NCBI RefSeq assembly: GCF_003865365.1
Contig: NZ_RQVR01000022.1
Location: 263 to 36,344 of the forward strand
Direction: 5' to 3'
DNA length: 36,082 nucleotides
From: Flavobacterium macacae
GTDB lineage: Bacteria; Bacteroidota; Bacteroidia; Flavobacteriales; Flavobacteriaceae
Made by a program: the position numbers and the translations under genes. The number at the start of each line of letters is the position of its first letter. The stretch's first letter is position 1. Shown piece after piece: positions 13,457 to 23,067 of this stretch. Under the pieces are notes generated by a model. The model was not told where the DNA came from, searched no databases, and worked only from the letters and a program-made list of their open reading frames with translations.

Positions 13457-14881
13457 ATGGAAGAATGTATCTCGGTTTTTGATATGCTTAAAATTGGTGT
13501 CGGACCTTCAAGTTCTCATACTTTGGGACCTTGGCGCGGTGCCGAACGTTTTTTAGAAGAACTTCGTGAAGAAAATATTTTAAGCAAAATTGTCAGAATC
13601 AAAGTTGATCTGTTCGGTTCCCTTTCGCTTACCGGCAAAGGCCACGCCACAGATTTGGCGGTGATGCTGGGTTTGACTGGCGCTGATCCCGAATTTATTC
13701 CGATTGAAAATATCGACAAAATCATTTCTTCGATCAAAAAAACAAAGGAATTGAATTTGGCTGGCGAAACGATGATTTCCTTTGATATGGAAACCGATAT
13801 CGTGTTCAACAAAAATTTTCTTCCGTTTCACTCTAACGGATTTTCGTTTACGGCTTATACTTCTGAAACCGAATATGAATCGACTTTTTACTCGATTGGT
13901 GGCGGTTTCGTGGTTAAAGAAGAGCGCCTGAATGCAAAGAAAAAATTAGAAATAAAATGTGCTTTTCCGTTCCCAATCCAGCGTGCGGACGAGCTTTTAA
14001 ATTATACCATTCAGGAAAACAAAAACGTTTCAGAAATCGTTTACGAAAACGAAATCTCGATGCGGACTCCGGAAAATGTCAATAGCGAATTGATGCGCGT
14101 TTGGGAGACCATGCTCGAATGTATGTACATCGGCTGTCATTCTGAAGGAATTCTTCCAGGAGGCCTGAACGTTCGCCGTCGTGCTTTTGACATGCACCAA
14201 AATTTAATTGGACTGGCCAATTATTCGAATCCGCAAGAATGGCTTGAATGCATCAGAAAAACGGAAGTGAAATTTCGCCAAATCTTGAAATGGGTCAGCT
14301 GTTTTGCTTTAGCGGTAAATGAAGTCAATGCAGCTTTAGGCCGTGTGGTAACTGCTCCAACCAATGGAAGCGCTGGCGTTATTCCCGCGGTTCTGATGTA
14401 TTATTTGGTCATTGAAAATCATGAAGCTGGCGAAAAAGAAATCAAGCAATTTTTGATGGTTGCCGGTGAAATTGGAAGCATCTTCAAAAAAGGCGCAACA
14501 ATTTCCGCAGCAATGGGTGGTTGTCAGGCTGAAATAGGCGTTTCTTCGGCAATGGCCGCGGCGGCTTTGTGCGAATTAATGGGCGGAAAACCAGCGCAGG
14601 TCCTTATGGCTGCTGAAATTGCAATGGAACACCATCTAGGCTTGACGTGCGATCCAATTGGCGGCTTGGTTCAGATTCCGTGTATTGAAAGAAATACAAT
14701 GGGTGCGATCAAAGCGATTAATGCGGCAGAATTGGCATTGGAAACCGATCCAAAAAACGCAAAAGTACCTTTGGATAAAGTCATCAACACGATGTGGGAA
14801 ACCGCTAAAGACATGAATACCAAATACAAAGAAACGTCTGAAGGCGGTTTGGCGATCAGTGTGAATCTGGCAGATTGCTAA
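13457..14881 (+). CDS. sdaA: L-serine ammonia-lyase (iron-sulfur L-serine dehydratase), single chain
   Basis: The enzyme converts L-serine to pyruvate and ammonia in the cytoplasm using a [4Fe-4S] cluster. At 474 residues it is the single-chain form with the beta domain first ([24 protein letters not shown] at 18-22) and the alpha domain behind ([17 protein letters not shown]). The three conserved cysteines expected to hold the cluster are visible in GGCQAE (Cys356), LTCDP (Cys398) and IPCIER (Cys409). The gene has its own consensus promoter and stands alone. panB follows only after 262 bases. I use sdaA as the general symbol for the single-chain type. Confidence 0.95.
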   Translation: MEECISVFDMLKIGVGPSSSHTLGPWRGAERFLEELREENILSKIVRIKVDLFGSLSLTGKGHATDLAVMLGLTGADPEFIPIENIDKIISSIKKTKELNLAGETMISFDMETDIVFNKNFLPFHSNGFSFTAYTSETEYESTFYSIGGGFVVKEERLNAKKKLEIKCAFPFPIQRADELLNYTIQENKNVSEIVYENEISMRTPENVNSELMRVWETMLECMYIGCHSEGILPGGLNVRRRAFDMHQNLIGLANYSNPQEWLECIRKTEVKFRQILKWVSCFALAVNEVNAALGRVVTAPTNGSAGVIPAVLMYYLVIENHEAGEKEIKQFLMVAGEIGSIFKKGATISAAMGGCQAEIGVSSAMAAAALCELMGGKPAQVLMAAEIAMEHHLGLTCDPIGGLVQIPCIERNTMGAIKAINAAELALETDPKNAKVPLDKVINTMWETAKDMNTKYKETSEGGLAISVNLADC

Positions 14882-15143
14882 ATGTTTTCAGTTTAGTAAT
14901 CAGTAAATCCAGACATTAATTCTCTTTGTTAAAACAATACTAATGTTGTTTTTGTTAAATTTGGTACTAAAACACTCGCTACAAACAATATAATACATTT
15001 CAAAAACTTCTTTTGTAAAAAAATTGTTTTTAAGTGCCAGCCATACTTAAAGCAATTTGTACATTTACAGATTGTTTAAAAGATTTTTAAGATGGTGCTT
15101 GCACAGGCAGCTCTTAAATCTAAAATCATAAATCTGGAATAAA

Positions 15144-15962
15144 ATGTCTGTAGCAAAAAAAGATTACAAAAGAATTACGACCAAGTCCTTGATTGAAATG
15201 AAAGCCCAAGGCGAGAAAATTTCAATGTTGACTGCATATGATTTCACAATGGCAAAAATTGTTGACAGCGCTGGAGTTGACGTGATTTTGGTAGGCGATT
15301 CTGCTTCCAATGTGATGGCAGGTCACGAAACGACTTTGCCAATTACGTTAGACCAAATGATTTATCACGCGTCAAGCGTAGTTCGCGCTGTCTCAAGAGC
15401 TTTGGTGGTGGTAGATCTGCCTTTTGGAAGCTACCAATCGGATCCCAAAGAAGCCCTTCGTTCATCTATCAGAATTATGAAAGAAAGTGGCGGACACGCT
15501 GTAAAATTAGAAGGCGGAAGCGAAATCAAAGATTCAATCAAGAAGATTTTAAACGCTGGAATTCCGGTTATGGGACATTTAGGCTTGACACCTCAATCCA
15601 TCTACAAATTCGGAACCTATACCGTTCGTGCCAAAGAAGATGCGGAAGCAGAAAAACTAATTGAAGACGCTCAATTATTAGAAAGATTGGGATGTTTTGC
15701 AATCGTTTTAGAGAAAATCCCAGCTCATTTGGCCGAAAAAGTAGCTAAAAGCATTACGATTCCGGTTATTGGTATTGGAGCTGGCGGTGGCGTTGACGGA
15801 CAAGTTTTGGTTATCCATGATATGCTTGGAATGAACAATGAATTTAGCCCAAGATTTCTACGCAGATATATGGATTTATATGACGGAATGACGACTGCAA
15901 TCGGCAAATATGTGACGGATGTAAAAAGCAGTGATTTCCCTAATGAGAAAGAGCAATATTAA
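15144..15962 (+). CDS. panB: 3-methyl-2-oxobutanoate hydroxymethyltransferase (ketopantoate hydroxymethyltransferase)
   Basis: PanB transfers a hydroxymethyl group from methylene-tetrahydrofolate to 2-oxoisovalerate, the first step of pantothenate and CoA synthesis. The 272-residue length is normal. Characteristic segments are [70 protein letters not shown] and [24 protein letters not shown]. The metal-binding aspartates lie in VGDS and DLPF. It acts in the cytoplasm. The pseudouridine synthase gene begins 36 bases later and is probably co-transcribed. panC and panD are not in the window. Confidence 0.97.
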   Translation: MSVAKKDYKRITTKSLIEMKAQGEKISMLTAYDFTMAKIVDSAGVDVILVGDSASNVMAGHETTLPITLDQMIYHASSVVRAVSRALVVVDLPFGSYQSDPKEALRSSIRIMKESGGHAVKLEGGSEIKDSIKKILNAGIPVMGHLGLTPQSIYKFGTYTVRAKEDAEAEKLIEDAQLLERLGCFAIVLEKIPAHLAEKVAKSITIPVIGIGAGGGVDGQVLVIHDMLGMNNEFSPRFLRRYMDLYDGMTTAIGKYVTDVKSSDFPNEKEQY

Positions 15963-15998
15963 TCAAATTAGAAAATTCGTTAATTCTATAATTTGATA

Positions 15999-16688
15999 AT
16001 GAAAATAGTTTCTACAAAAAACAACCTCCAAGTTCTCCACGAAGACAATCACATCATTGTGGTCAATAAACGCGTAGGCGATATTGTGCAAGGCGATAAA
16101 ACAGGCGACAAACCGTTAAGCGATGTCGTTAAAGAATATATTAAAGATAAATACAACAAACCCGGTGACGTTTTTCTTGGCGTCGTTCATCGACTAGATA
16201 GGCCAACCACCGGGATTGTTGTTTTTGCACGCACTTCAAAGGCCCTGACGCGCCTAAATGAATTGTTTGCAAACAGAGAGACCCAAAAAACCTATTGGGC
16301 TGTGGTAAAAAACAAGCCTTCTGAAAAAGAGGCAAAACTCGTTCATTACTTAAAAAGAAACGAGAAAAATAATACTTCAAAAGCACATTTAAAAAAAGTT
16401 CCGGATAGTAAGGTAGCGAGTTTGGATTATAAAATCATCAAGGAACTCAACAATTATTTTGCTTTGGAGATCAATCTTCACACGGGAAGACATCATCAAA
16501 TTAGAGCGCAACTTTCAGCAATCGGATCTCCTATAAAAGGCGATTTGAAATATGGTTTTGATCGAAGCAATCCTGATGGTGGAATTCATTTGCATGCTAG
16601 AAAATTATTTTTTGTACATCCTGTCACAAAGGAAAATTTGCAAATTATTGCTCCTGTTCCTGATGACGTGATTTGGAAAGCCATATAA
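15999..16688 (+). CDS. RluA-family RNA pseudouridine synthase
   Basis: From the ATG at 15999 the protein has 229 residues; the upstream in-frame TTG adds nothing. It has only the catalytic domain of the RluA family, with no S4 domain, as in short RluA/TruC-type enzymes. The signature GVVHRLDRPTTGIVVFA contains the catalytic Asp67, and GRHHQIRAQL near residue 165 is the second family motif. It isomerises uridine to pseudouridine in rRNA or tRNA. The exact target site cannot be told from sequence. It follows panB closely, as in other flavobacterial genomes. Confidence 0.92.
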   Translation: MKIVSTKNNLQVLHEDNHIIVVNKRVGDIVQGDKTGDKPLSDVVKEYIKDKYNKPGDVFLGVVHRLDRPTTGIVVFARTSKALTRLNELFANRETQKTYWAVVKNKPSEKEAKLVHYLKRNEKNNTSKAHLKKVPDSKVASLDYKIIKELNNYFALEINLHTGRHHQIRAQLSAIGSPIKGDLKYGFDRSNPDGGIHLHARKLFFVHPVTKENLQIIAPVPDDVIWKAI

Positions 16689-16772
16689 AGCAAAAGTAAA
16701 ATCGGAAAATTTACGTTAATTTAATAAATTATAATACAAATATTTATTAAATTCATAGTAAATTCTATCGCA

Positions 16773-18121
16773 ATGAAAAATTTATTGATTTTATCGTGTT
16801 TCCTGTCTGGATTCGGAGCTTAGCACAAGAACATTTTTCAGGAATTTCTACTTCGCAAAGAGGAGGCCTCTTAAATGCTTCAATGAATCCTGCAGAACTT
16901 TCAAATCTTCAATCCAAATATGAAATTTCAGTATTTTCGGCAAGTTTTAATCTTTCTAGCAATCGATTGGGTTTTGATGATTTGGTCGGAGGCGATAATA
17001 TTGAGGACAAACTTTTTGAAGGAAATAAAGACGTTGATTTGCGTTTTGACGGAGAAATATACGGACCTGGTTTTGCAATGAAAATTGATAAATGGGCATT
17101 TTCTGTTCAAACCAAAGCTTATGCAAAAATAAATTTCGCCGACGTTGATCCTACGATTGGTGATGCGGTTACAAATAGCGCTGTCAGTGCATTGCTTGGG
17201 TCTACAACGATTCAAAACAACAACAATCAGCGTGCCAACGGAACTGCTTGGGGCGAAGTTGGCTTTGGGATTTCCAGAATTTTATTTGAAAATGACGAAC
17301 ACAAATTTAGCGCTGGAGTCAATTTAAAATTACTTTTTCCTGGTTCATATGCCAATCTTGGTGCCGATAAATTTCAGGGAACAATCAACAATAATTTAGG
17401 CGATGTCACTTTGACAAATGCTTCGGCTAATTTAAATATTGGTTATTCTGGAAAATTGGCCGGCGATTTTACTGACTTTGACAATTATGCGAGTTCTATT
17501 TTTGGTAAATTAAATGGCTTTGCAACCGACATCGGAGTCAATTACCAATGGAAAGATAGGCTTGACGACGACAATGAAAGTTATAAATTAAATGTAGGTT
17601 TGGCCGTGAGAAACATCGGAAGCATGACTTTTAAAGATGCCAATAATCAATCTACAAATTACATTTTAAATGTTCCTGATGGTGAATTTTTAGACTTAAA
17701 TCAATTTCAAGACGTATCAAGTTTGGAAGACATTGAGCAGTTGCTATTGGCCAGCGGTTACTTAAATTCTGTTGCTACAAAACGTGATTTTAAAACAAAA
17801 TTACCAACTGTTTTTTCCGCGTATGCCGATGTAAAAGTGATTCCGAATTTTTTTGTAACCGTTTATGGACAGCAGAAACTCAATGAAGATGATGCCAACG
17901 ATCAAATCACAACCCAAAATGTAATTTCTGTAACGCCTCGGTATACGGCTAAAAAATTTGAAGTATATTCGCCTTTAGCTTCCAATGAAATTTCAGGTTT
18001 CACTGCCGGATTAGGATTTGGTGTTGGTGGCTTTTTTATTGGCTCAAGCTCCATTTTAACTGCTTTAGGAAACGGTGACCAAGCCGATATTTATTTAGGT
18101 CTCCGATTAGGATTGCAATAA
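16773..18121 (+). CDS. DUF5723-type outer-membrane protein, signal peptide disrupted by a frameshift
   Basis: The main frame (open from a GTG at 16796) encodes about 435 residues that look like a FadL-like outer-membrane barrel: AQEHFSGISTSQRGGLLNASMNPAEL, many aromatic and Gly strands, and a final ADIYLGLRLGLQ. This matches the DUF5723 family of Bacteroidota. It lacks a signal peptide. An ATG at 16773 in another frame encodes MKNLLILSCFLSGFGA and then hits TAG at 16821. One extra T there gives ...GFGALAQEHFSG, a textbook signal peptide running straight into the mature protein. Either the base is missing by error or the gene is an exported-protein null allele. Restored length is 449 residues. 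Function unknown. Confidence 0.75.
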
Positions 18122-18130
18122 TTTTCAACT

Positions 18131-19456
18131 ATGAACAACAGCGAAATCAGTTTAAGAAAAGAAAAATTAAAGAAGTTTCTGCACACAATTACCGAAAATG
18201 AAGAAGCAATAATCAAGGCTTTATCAGATGATTTCAAGAAACCTCCATTTGAAACTTTTTTAACTGAAATCCATGTCGTGCAAGGCGATTTGAAAGATTC
18301 CATTAAAAATATAAAATCTTGGGCAAAGCCAAAGAAGGTACGTTCTTCGATTTTAAATTTCCCTTCATCTGATTACATTTATAGTGAACCTTACGGAAAA
18401 ACATTGATTATCTCGCCTTGGAATTACCCGTTTCAATTGGCACTTTGTCCTATGATTGCTTCTTATGCCACCGGAAATTCTGTGGTTTTAAAACCGTCTG
18501 AATTAACTCCGAATACTTCTTCATTAATTTCAAAATTGATTCGAGAAACTTTTGATGTTAAAGAAGTTGTAGCCGTTTTGGGAGATGCTGAAGTGGCAAA
18601 ATCATTATTAGAAAAGCGTTGGGATTATATATTTTTCACCGGAAGCGTTTCTGTGGGAAAAGAAGTGGCCAAAGCTGCCGCGGTAAATTTAACGCCAGTA
18701 ACATTAGAATTAGGTGGTAAAAATCCGTGTATTATTGACAAGTCAGCCAATCTACAAATCGCAACGAAGCGAATTGTTTGGGGCAAATTTTTAAATGCCG
18801 GGCAAACTTGCATTGCACCCGATTATTTGTTGATTCATAGCACCGTAAAAGCCAAATTTGTAAACTTATTGATTGAAGAAATTGAAAATGCCTACGGCGA
18901 AAAACCCGAACTTTCTCTTGATTACACAAGAATCGTAAACAAAAATCATTGGATGCGATTGGTTGATTTGATAGAAAACTCAAAGGTTGTTGCTGGCGGA
19001 AATTACGAAGAAGACAATTTGTACATCGCTCCTACTTTAATTGACGAGCCTTCTTTGGATAGCAAAATCATGAAAGATGAAATTTTTGGTCCTTTGCTTC
19101 CTATGCTTTCCTATGAAAATGATAATGACTTGAAAAAAGTGATTTCCAGATATGAAAAACCACTTTCGCTATATGTTTTTTCAGATGACAAAGCTTTTGC
19201 AGAAAAAACAATTACTGACTTTTCTTTTGGTGGCGGTTGTGTAAATGATACAATCATTCACTTTTCAAACAAACGATTGCCTTTTGGCGGTGTTGGAAAT
19301 AGCGGTATCGGGGCTTACCACGGAAAAAAAAGCTACGAAACCTTTTCGCACCAAAAATCAATTGTAAAAAAAGGAAATTGGTTTGACAATCCCGTTCGCT
19401 ATGCGCCTTACAACAATAAATTAAAATTCATCAGAAAAATGCTGAAATGGTTTTAG
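18131..19456 (+). CDS. Aldehyde dehydrogenase, class 3-like
   Basis: The 441-residue NAD(P)-dependent enzyme oxidises aldehydes to acids. The cofactor-binding part holds ISPWNYPFQLALCPMIASYATGNSVVLKPSE and FFTGSVSVGKEVA. The catalytic general base is Glu193 (TLELGGKNP) and the nucleophile is Cys227 (NAGQTCIAPDY). The C-terminal EIFGPLLPMLSYEN and NDTIIHFSNKRLPFGGVGNSGIG segments are typical of the short class 3 (fatty aldehyde/coniferyl aldehyde) branch. A basic, hydrophobic tail (KLKFIRKMLKWF) might touch the membrane. It starts ten bases after the DUF5723 gene, so the two may be one transcript. Substrate unknown. Confidence 0.93.
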   Translation: MNNSEISLRKEKLKKFLHTITENEEAIIKALSDDFKKPPFETFLTEIHVVQGDLKDSIKNIKSWAKPKKVRSSILNFPSSDYIYSEPYGKTLIISPWNYPFQLALCPMIASYATGNSVVLKPSELTPNTSSLISKLIRETFDVKEVVAVLGDAEVAKSLLEKRWDYIFFTGSVSVGKEVAKAAAVNLTPVTLELGGKNPCIIDKSANLQIATKRIVWGKFLNAGQTCIAPDYLLIHSTVKAKFVNLLIEEIENAYGEKPELSLDYTRIVNKNHWMRLVDLIENSKVVAGGNYEEDNLYIAPTLIDEPSLDSKIMKDEIFGPLLPMLSYENDNDLKKVISRYEKPLSLYVFSDDKAFAEKTITDFSFGGGCVNDTIIHFSNKRLPFGGVGNSGIGAYHGKKSYETFSHQKSIVKKGNWFDNPVRYAPYNNKLKFIRKMLKWF

Positions 19457-19505
19457 TTAGCCGTTTTTTATGCCTAATTTTGCAGCATTAATTTCAAAGG
19501 TTTAA

Positions 19506-20300
19506 ATGAAGAATACTACCAAGCAAAAGCTGGAAGAAATAAAAAGAAACGGTTATAATTTAGGCATCGGTGATGTTTTATCTGACACTTTAAAGAACTA
19601 CCAAAAAACCGTTTGGGTTAATGGTGCCGCATTTTTACTTTTCGCATTCGTTTTGGTTGGAATCACCATCGGATTATCAGCAATTGTTTTCGGAGCCGAT
19701 TCTTTTTCAAGCGCTTTTGGTGATTTTCAAGTGGCTAATTTTTCTTTAGTAGAAATATTCTTCACCTTATTAATTGCCGTGGTTTTAGCCGCAATTATTT
19801 GTCCGTTTTATGCTGGCCTTTTAAAAGTTTCACATAATGCGTCTACTCATAAACCTTATAATTTTAGTACTGTTTTTGATTATTACAAAAGCGATTTATT
19901 AAGGCAATTAGTCATTTCTGGCGTTTTAATTTCATCGGCTTCAAGTTTAGTTGTAACCTTAATTGAATTTTCCGGGTATATTTTCTTGGTGAAATTTATT
20001 ACTTATTTCATACAATTCCTTACCGTTTTCACGATTCCATTTATCATTTTTGGAAAATTAAAAGCCATTGAAGCCATTGAAGCAAGTATTTTGATTGTAT
20101 TCAAAAACTTTTTTACAATTCTATTATTGATGGTCGTTTCCATCATCCTGACTTCTTTAGGACTGATTGCACTTTTAATCGGAATCTTCTTTACACTGCC
20201 CATTATCTTTTCAATGCAGTATGTAATTTATAAAAAAGCCGTTGGAATTTATGATGAAGACAGTATCGACGATATTGGCATTTCTTCAGAATTGCTTTAA
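19506..20300 (+). CDS. Integral membrane protein, function unknown
   Basis: The 264-residue protein starts with a soluble, charged stretch of about 35 residues. Five to six long hydrophobic helices follow: roughly 37-65, 78-105, 132-155, 158-180, 196-235. A short acidic tail (DEDSIDDIGISSELL) ends it. This layout resembles YciC/UPF0259 and glycerophosphodiester-phosphodiesterase membrane-domain proteins, which act as multi-pass envelope proteins of poorly known role; similar flavobacterial proteins are often labelled only by that similarity. No catalytic residues stand out. A TAATTTTG -7 box (19475-19482) precedes the ATG. Confidence 0.7.
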   Translation: MKNTTKQKLEEIKRNGYNLGIGDVLSDTLKNYQKTVWVNGAAFLLFAFVLVGITIGLSAIVFGADSFSSAFGDFQVANFSLVEIFFTLLIAVVLAAIICPFYAGLLKVSHNASTHKPYNFSTVFDYYKSDLLRQLVISGVLISSASSLVVTLIEFSGYIFLVKFITYFIQFLTVFTIPFIIFGKLKAIEAIEASILIVFKNFFTILLLMVVSIILTSLGLIALLIGIFFTLPIIFSMQYVIYKKAVGIYDEDSIDDIGISSELL

Positions 20301-20424
20301 CCACCTCTTTTCTGTTAAACATTTCATTTATAAAAACTATTCCTTGCCATTTTTTGATTTTTGTTAAAAAAATTAATTTTTTGGATTGAAAAATTGCTTT
20401 AATTTGTATATAAATCTACGAATT

Positions 20425-21285
20425 ATGAAATGGTCAGGAAGACGTCAAAGTGACAATATGGAAGATCGCCGAGGAATCTCTGGTGGAAAAGTGGCCGTTG
20501 GTGGCGGTTTAATTGGAATCATCATCTTATTGGTAAATATTTTTGGTGGAGAAAGTGCTCAAAATCTTGCCCCAATCTTAGAACAATTGCAACAAGGACA
20601 GTCTTCTGCTCCTACAGAACAGCGTGATTTAACAGCAGAGGAAAAAGAAACTGGTGAATTTGTTGCAACATTGCTGGCTGACAATGAAGACGTTTGGAAC
20701 AAAATTTTCACAGAAAACGGCTGGACATATGAAGCTCCAAAATTAGTTTTATTCAGCAGACAAGTGCAAACGGCTTGTGGTGGCGCAAGTGCTGCTTCAG
20801 GCCCCTTTTATTGTCCTGGTGACAAAAAAGTCTATATGGATATGACTTTCTTCGAAGAATTGAAGTCAAAATTTGGTGCCAAAGGTGGGGATTTTGCCGT
20901 AGCGTATGTTGTTGCGCACGAAATTGGACATCACGTTCAGACACTTTTAGGAACGTCAGCAAAAATGCGAAAAATGCAACAAGGCTTAAGCGAGGCTGAT
21001 GCCAATAAACTTTCTGTTGCCCTTGAACTTCAAGCTGATTTTTACGCAGGAGTTTGGACCCATTATAACCAAGAAATGAATCAAATCTTGGAACCCGGAG
21101 ATATTGAAGAAGCACTGAGCGCCGCAAATGCTGTGGGAGACGATGCTATTCAAAAGAAAATGCAAGGCCAAGTTGTTCCAGATTCATTTACTCATGGAAC
21201 TTCTGAACAGAGAGTGTATTGGTTCAATAAAGGTTTTAAATCGGGCGATATCAAGCAGGGTGATACTTTTGCAGAACTTAGATGA
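20425..21285 (+). CDS. YpfJ-type neutral zinc metallopeptidase
   Basis: From the ATG at 20425 the protein has 286 residues. It begins MKWSGRRQSDNMEDRRGISG, the usual start of the family. One membrane anchor follows (about 23-42, VAVGGGLIGIIILLVNIFGG), then a Gln-rich linker and an extracytoplasmic peptidase domain. The zinc motif HEIGH lies at residues 165-169 (VVAHEIGHHVQ), and the probable third ligand region is LELQADFYAGVW downstream. FYCPGDKKVYMD is another family hallmark. The biological substrate is unknown. It ends into a bidirectional terminator shared with comM on the other strand. Confidence 0.92.
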   Translation: MKWSGRRQSDNMEDRRGISGGKVAVGGGLIGIIILLVNIFGGESAQNLAPILEQLQQGQSSAPTEQRDLTAEEKETGEFVATLLADNEDVWNKIFTENGWTYEAPKLVLFSRQVQTACGGASAASGPFYCPGDKKVYMDMTFFEELKSKFGAKGGDFAVAYVVAHEIGHHVQTLLGTSAKMRKMQQGLSEADANKLSVALELQADFYAGVWTHYNQEMNQILEPGDIEEALSAANAVGDDAIQKKMQGQVVPDSFTHGTSEQRVYWFNKGFKSGDIKQGDTFAELR

Positions 21286-21317
21286 AAAAAGGAAACTCAA
21301 TTGAGTTGCTTTTTTTT
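21283..21317. terminator. Bidirectional terminator between convergent genes
   Basis: The palindrome AACTCAATTGAGTT is flanked by A-rich and T-rich tracts, so it serves both the metallopeptidase gene ending at 21285 (plus) and comM ending at 21316 (minus). Confidence 0.75.
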
Positions 21318-22851
21318 ATCCCAACCAACCTTCACGATCCAAACTCCTGTATTGAATTGCTTCTGCAATATGATGGGAAACTACGTTTTCTGAGTTATCT
21401 AAATCTGCAATTGTTCTTGAAACTTTCAAAATTCGGTCATACGCTCTTGCGGAAAGATTTAACCGCTCCATTGCAGATTTTAACAATTGTTTAGAGCTTT
21501 CATCCAAAATACAAAATTCACGAATTTGCTTTGTGTTCATTTGAGCATTATAATTGACCTTTTCATTGTCTGAAAATCTTGCTGACTGAAGTTCTCTCGC
21601 TTTTGTAACCCTTTCTCGAATGCTTGAGCTACTCTCTGATTTTCGATCATCAGAAAGTTTTTCAAAAGGAACCGGTGTAACTTCAATATGAATATCAATT
21701 CGGTCCAAAAGCGGTCCCGAAATTTTACTCAGGTAGCGGTTCATTTCATTAGGCGATGAAGTATTAGGACTTCCTGGATCGTTAAAAAATCCACTCGGGC
21801 TTGGGTTCATACTGGCCACAAGCATAAATGAAGACGGATAGGTAACGGTAAATTTAGCTCTTGAAATCGTGACTTCACGGTCTTCTAAAGGCTGTCGCAT
21901 TACTTCAAGTACTTCGCGCTTAAATTCTGGCAATTCGTCTAAAAATAACACACCATTGTGCGCCATGGAAATTTCTCCGGGTTGGGGATAACTTCCACCA
22001 CCAACTAATGCGACATTAGAAATCGTGTGGTGCGGGCTACGAAATGGTCTTTGGTTCATCAGACCGGCTTCTTTTATTTTGCCAACAACACTGTGGATCT
22101 TTGTGGTTTCTAAAGCTTCCCGCAATGTCATCGGTGGCAGGATGCTAGGCAATCTTTTGGCTAACATTGTTTTACCTGCGCCAGGCGGGCCAATTAAAAT
22201 TAAATTATGGCCACCGGCTGCTGCAATTTCCATGCATCTTTTTATGGATTCTTGCCCTTTGACGTCACTAAAATCATATTCTGGAAAATCTAAGGTTTTA
22301 TAAAACTCTTCCCTCGTATCAAAAATCGTTGGCTCCAGAGTTCCTTTGGCTTCAAAAAAATCAATAATTTCTTGTACATTTTCGACTCCATACACATCTA
22401 GTCCCGAAACAATTGCCGCTTCTTTTACATTTTGCTTTGGCAGAAAAAATCCTTTGAAGCCCTCTTCTTTTGCTTTAATTGCAATTGGCAATGCGCCACG
22501 GATGGGCTGCAAACTTCCGTCTAAAGAAAGTTCACCCATGATGATGTATTTACCTACTTCATCGGTTTGAATTTGACCAGAAGCGACAAGAATTCCCATA
22601 GCCAAAGTAAGATCGTACGCAGAGCCTTCTTTTCTCAAATCTGCAGGCGCCATGTTGATAGTGATTTTTTTTCCAGGAAGTTGGTATCCATTGTTTTTTA
22701 AAGCAGCGGCGATGCGATAACTGCTTTCTTTTATGGCATTGTCAGGAAGTCCGACCAAGTGATATCCTATTCCTTTATCAATATTTACTTCTACAGTTAC
22801 GGTTGTTGCTTCAACCCCAAAGACAGCGCTTCCAAATACTTTTACTAACAT
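21316..22851 (-). CDS. comM: ComM/YifB-family Mg-chelatase-like AAA+ ATPase
   Basis: From the ATG at 22851 the protein has 511 residues. The upstream in-frame extension (to 22893) precedes the conserved start MLVKVFGSAVFGVEA and is dropped. The N-terminal Lon-protease-like domain (1 to about 165) contains PADLRKEGSAYDLTLAMGIL. The AAA+ domain holds Walker A GPPGAGKT (221-228), Walker B GVLFLDELPEF and the sensor region. The C-terminal Mg_chelatase C domain ends with SARAYDRILKVSRTIADLD. In naturally competent bacteria ComM is a helicase that promotes branch migration of incoming DNA. In this organism a role in homologous recombination is inferred. Confidence 0.93.
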   Translation of the reverse strand: MLVKVFGSAVFGVEATTVTVEVNIDKGIGYHLVGLPDNAIKESSYRIAAALKNNGYQLPGKKITINMAPADLRKEGSAYDLTLAMGILVASGQIQTDEVGKYIIMGELSLDGSLQPIRGALPIAIKAKEEGFKGFFLPKQNVKEAAIVSGLDVYGVENVQEIIDFFEAKGTLEPTIFDTREEFYKTLDFPEYDFSDVKGQESIKRCMEIAAAGGHNLILIGPPGAGKTMLAKRLPSILPPMTLREALETTKIHSVVGKIKEAGLMNQRPFRSPHHTISNVALVGGGSYPQPGEISMAHNGVLFLDELPEFKREVLEVMRQPLEDREVTISRAKFTVTYPSSFMLVASMNPSPSGFFNDPGSPNTSSPNEMNRYLSKISGPLLDRIDIHIEVTPVPFEKLSDDRKSESSSSIRERVTKARELQSARFSDNEKVNYNAQMNTKQIREFCILDESSKQLLKSAMERLNLSARAYDRILKVSRTIADLDNSENVVSHHIAEAIQYRSLDREGWLG

Positions 22852-23067
22852 GGCATATAATTTAACTTTGTTAAATTTAATAAAAAAACTCAATAGTTTT
22901 AAATTTAAAAAAATAATAATTAAACATTCGTTAATTTATGAAACTAACTGATATTTGAGTAAGAAAATAATTAATTTTACAAAACCAAAAAGATAATTAA
23001 TTATAAGGATTTCCAAACCAAATGCATGATTTCTACGTAAATAAAATTTCCAATTCTGTTGTCTGAA

